A DNA stretch of 64,000 nucleotides from Colletotrichum lupini (Eukaryota > Ascomycota > Sordariomycetes > Glomerellales > Glomerellaceae). The notes below the pieces were generated by a model that was not told the DNA's origin, did not search any database, and was given only the letters and a program-made list of their open reading frames with translations. Within the stretch, counting starts at the first letter, position 1. Every line of letters starts with the position of its first letter. Both the position numbers and the translations under genes were made by a program. This document shows positions 60,807 to 64,000 of this stretch, in pieces. The DNA is taken from contig NC_064679.1 in NCBI RefSeq assembly GCF_023278565.1, forward strand, positions 3,038,001 to 3,102,000, read 5' to 3'.

Positions 60807-63800
60807 TCAGTTTACCTGTGTTCACGGCAGACGTGACACCTCAGTTCTGGTGTACCTAAGGTAGGTACGTACCGCAGACTTTCGGTTCCGAACGACGCAT
60901 CATGCCGTGCACCCCAAGATCAATATCGTGGTCCGCACCTCTCGACAGCAGCTGGACGCGACAGGCTTGCCAACCCGTGTTGTCACCATTAATTTAAGGA
61001 GGGCTGTCTTGTCCTCGCCGACAGCCTCATCGGGAAGCAAAATCTTTGTGCTAGTCGACGCGGGACTCGGATGAGGCTGGCCCGAGGAGAGTCAAGTCAC
61101 CAAGGGAATCTCGTATACGGGCACTCTTCGATTGTTCAATGGCTTGTCATGGTGGCTCACCATGGCGCGCCGCGTTCTCCCTTCTGTCGACCGACGGATG
61201 GGTATTGTGAAAAAGAGATACGATAAGCCGCCGAGCCGAATCTCTCGTACTCAAGCATCGCTGTACTTGGAGATGCCCACGAGAAGCGCGTAGAGTTAAG
61301 ATTCAGCCGCCGACTACCTAGATAAGAAAGCAATCCCGCTGGGTCCAAAGCTACCCGACTCCCCCGTGTGATCCTCTGTCGTCGTCGGCGCCGTCTCTTG
61401 TCTTCCCCGACGAGCATGGTCGCACGGCGTCGTTCCCGAGTCTCTGTCTCTTTACGTTGCGCGCCCCCAGTTCCGTCACGGCGGGCGCCACGGCGGGAAG
61501 AGGGAGAACAAAAAAATAAAAGCAAAAAAAATAAAATAAAGCTTGTGTAACTTTGACCCTTTCTCGCTGGTTACACAGAGGAGAGGAGGGGGAAAAGAAG
61601 AATAAGAAGCTACAATAGCCAAAAATAAGAACGACGAAGGAAGCGATGAATGGGATTACTTCGTCCCATCAATCGGGAAACAAACCAACCTGTTTCGTAG
61701 ACACGCCCCCTTGTGCTTGGTCTTTCGTGTTTGTGTGGTTGTAAGTATGTGGATGTTTGTGTGTGTGTGTGTATGTGCTCGGAGAGTGTGTGCCGCCTCA
61801 AACTTGACGTTTTCCCTTCTCCTCGAAAAAAAGAATCCAACTCGTGGGAGGGGTGTGTGTATGTGTGCCGCCGGGAATAAAATCCGTAACAGAAAACCGA
61901 TTGATCGAGGGATCAGAGCGGCGCGAAGACCGGGATTGTAAAAGCTTTTGCTTACTGATATTCCGCGTTTGGTTATCAATCATCAAATGGGCTTACCTTA
62001 CTTCGCCCATGATATGATCTACAGGAAGGAATCACGAAAGAATGAAGAAAAGGGCTACGGTTACAGGGACTCTAACCAGCCTCTGGCCGCTTTTGCCACG
62101 CCATGTCAGGTCAGGTTGCCCTGCTTGGATCGGCCGCCCCGGTTCCGTGGCCCAGGCGGCCAAGGGGGAGGGGAGAGCGCACGCACACTTGCACGCACGC
62201 ACGCATCGCTCGCGAGGCCACGGCGGGAACGGCCCTCATGTCAGCGTTGCATCCTGCTGGAAACCGTAGTCCCCTTCCCTCGATCTTACGGGGGAGAATC
62301 ATGAAAGGAAGGGGAGGGGATGGGGGCGGCATGGCATGGCATGGGCCAGGCTGGCTTCTGCAGGCGTCCGAGAACTCTTGGCCAGGCGCGGGAACGCACC
62401 AGGATGTGAGTGAGAAAACGGTTTTGCTTGACCAGCAGGAACCAGAGATGAGACGTCGGCTGCAGAAGGCTGGGCCGTTCACCTCTCTGTCCATTGTTCT
62501 TCCATCTTCCATCGGTCCAAAAGGAAGAATTGTCGGAGCCAGGCCAATTGAGGAAGAAACCCAATCTGGGCTTATCGAGTCTGTAGCGGCTCGGCCATGA
62601 GAGTTTTCCCAAGTCATGACAATAGAGAAACATCGTTTCGGCCGGGAGGCCAGGATTGTGGTACTCGGGGCTTCTTCCTGCATCGCAGTGCATCGCAGAT
62701 GGTAAAGAGTTCGAAAACGTGGGCTTTGTGGGACCCTGAAAAACCTTGGCCGAAGCAGCTTATTCTTCTGCAGTGCCTTGGTGCTTCCAGCATCAAGTTG
62801 CTGGGCATCAGCAGACATTGAGGTTGACGTCCAAGGGGGCTCGAGAGCCACACCAAGGGCCACGCCCCGTCGCATTCGCAGCGTATTGCGTGTACGAGTC
62901 AGGCGCATGAAAGCAAGAGCAAACAACCTCCCTAGGTTCGGCTCGTCGTCTGAATAAGCTATGAGCAAGAGTCGTAAAATACCGTAAGCAGAGGAAGGCG
63001 AGACAGAATAGGAACGGGGCATAAATCCACGACGACACACACACACGCACACATCTGTGCGGAGGCGGGAGCTAAAAAAGCGACTGTCACGGGCTGGGCC
63101 AAACCTGTTTTACAAATGTGTTAATCGTCTCCACCGGGAATCGTTGAAAGAAACATGTTGCGCCACGGAGTGGCCAAGGTGAAGCGTACGGGGGCCAATG
63201 GCGGTTCTCGCGTGTCTGGACACAACGTCTAGCAAGGTCCATCGCTGTCGGTCCTGGTCCTGGTGGTATTCCGTCGACCGGAAGGCAGTATAAGGTATTG
63301 CGTAGATAGGTAGGTAGGTAGTTAGTTACACTGGCCATGGCAACCGAGAGAAGCGACGTGATGTTCAAGTGCCGATGGTACCGCTGTGTCGATTGCACCG
63401 CGAATTGCCCTTCCGACTGGTACGGTTACCGTGTATCTGTGAGAGTTGATGAACGCCCCCGAGGCTGTCTGTCCCAAAAAGCCCGCCACTGGCTGGCAGA
63501 ATGGCACACCAGTCGGCGACGGGACCCGGTTGGAGGGTCCCGCGATGATCGATCAAACAAACCACGGACGCCGGCGAGGGTTAGGTTACGTTACGCATGG
63601 CCGCCCGTAAGACGAGGTAGGCGACGTATGAAGAAGGAAACATTAGGGGCCCTTTCGGCGTCTGATGGTTGTAGCAAAAGGTAGATGGGAGCTCTTGGAA
63701 GGGGAAGAGAGACACAGACGTGAATGGATGACGATGTGTTTTGGACGTATTGGAAGAAAGGGTGACATCGTCTTGATTGCCCCTCTTGTCCCCTCGGTAG

Positions 63801-64000
63801 GCCTGCTAGAGCATGAATCAGAGATTACCCAGATGAAGGAAAAGGGAAAAAAAAGAAAGCAAACCACTAAACGATGAAGGCATGCATATATCCCGTCCCT
63901 CCACCAGGGAACTTGGAGAGGGCATGGCAGGCCGCCAACCTAAGCGTACATGAGGAGATGTGAACCGTTGCCCATGAACAATTAAACGGGGGTTGGCCAT
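60807..64000. other. Normal-composition region without supported genes
   Basis: Open frames up to about 303 codons from an ATG (62,111-63,022 minus) show no domain or codon signal. Simple repeats: TG microsatellite at about 61,756-61,778, CA repeat at 63,031-63,054 and a TAGG tetramer run at 63,306-63,325. Pyrimidine/purine-rich patches suggest a promoter region for a gene beyond the window. Confidence 0.5.
61756..61778. repeat. TG microsatellite
   Basis: Uninterrupted TG repeat of about nine units with flanking GTATGTG. Confidence 0.8.

Noticed and set aside
62111..63052. Open frame of about 300 codons on the minus strand
   Set aside because: The longest version starts with a non-ATG codon in a CA microsatellite. 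Composition is rich in Arg/Ser/Pro/Cys without domains, and overlapping frames on the other strand are also open, as expected in GC-balanced non-coding DNA.

Overview
The window comes from the nuclear genome of a filamentous ascomycete, most likely a Sordariomycete (inference). Genes carry short spliceosomal introns of about 46-205 nt with GTNNGT donors and CTNAC-like branch sites. Proteins are clearly fungal orthologues, and a 23.5 kb AT-rich block shows repeat-induced point mutation (RIP): CA and TG are nearly absent and TA is everywhere.

Region 1 (1-16.1 kb) is a compact block of core genes: CHD1 (chromatin remodeller, minus, cut by the window start), RLI1/ABCE1 (ribosome recycling ATPase, plus), PRP40 (U1 snRNP splicing factor, minus), a TRS65-like TRAPPII subunit (plus) and SLD3 (replication initiation, minus). 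Exon structures were worked out by joining reading frames across splice sites.

Region 2 (16.1-37.2 kb) has normal base composition but few genes. It holds a 13.4 kb stretch with at least three broken or unassignable coding relics, then a proline-rich single-pass membrane protein (29.4-31.3 kb) and DPB4, a histone-fold subunit of DNA polymerase epsilon (34.6-35.8 kb).

Region 3 (37.3-60.8 kb) is RIP-degraded repeat DNA. Its core is a nested pair of Ty3/gypsy chromoviruses. An outer minus-strand element (44,810-59,226) has 223-bp LTRs and a CTAAG target duplication. Between its integrase and its chromodomain it was hit by an inner plus-strand element (45,515-53,610) with 196-bp LTRs. The inner element keeps readable gag, protease, RT, RNase H, integrase and chromodomain remnants, and also a long antisense frame (about 51.1-53.0 kb) downstream of the chromodomain. 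A 383-bp inverted-repeat element, an LTR-like island and scattered degenerate motifs surround the pair.

Region 4 (60.8-64 kb) returns to normal composition, with microsatellites and no gene I can support.

SLD3 and DPB4 both serve replication and each has an ACGCGT (MBF-type) hexamer upstream; SLD3 has three within about 440 bp around its start. No tRNA, rRNA or CRISPR was recognised by eye.
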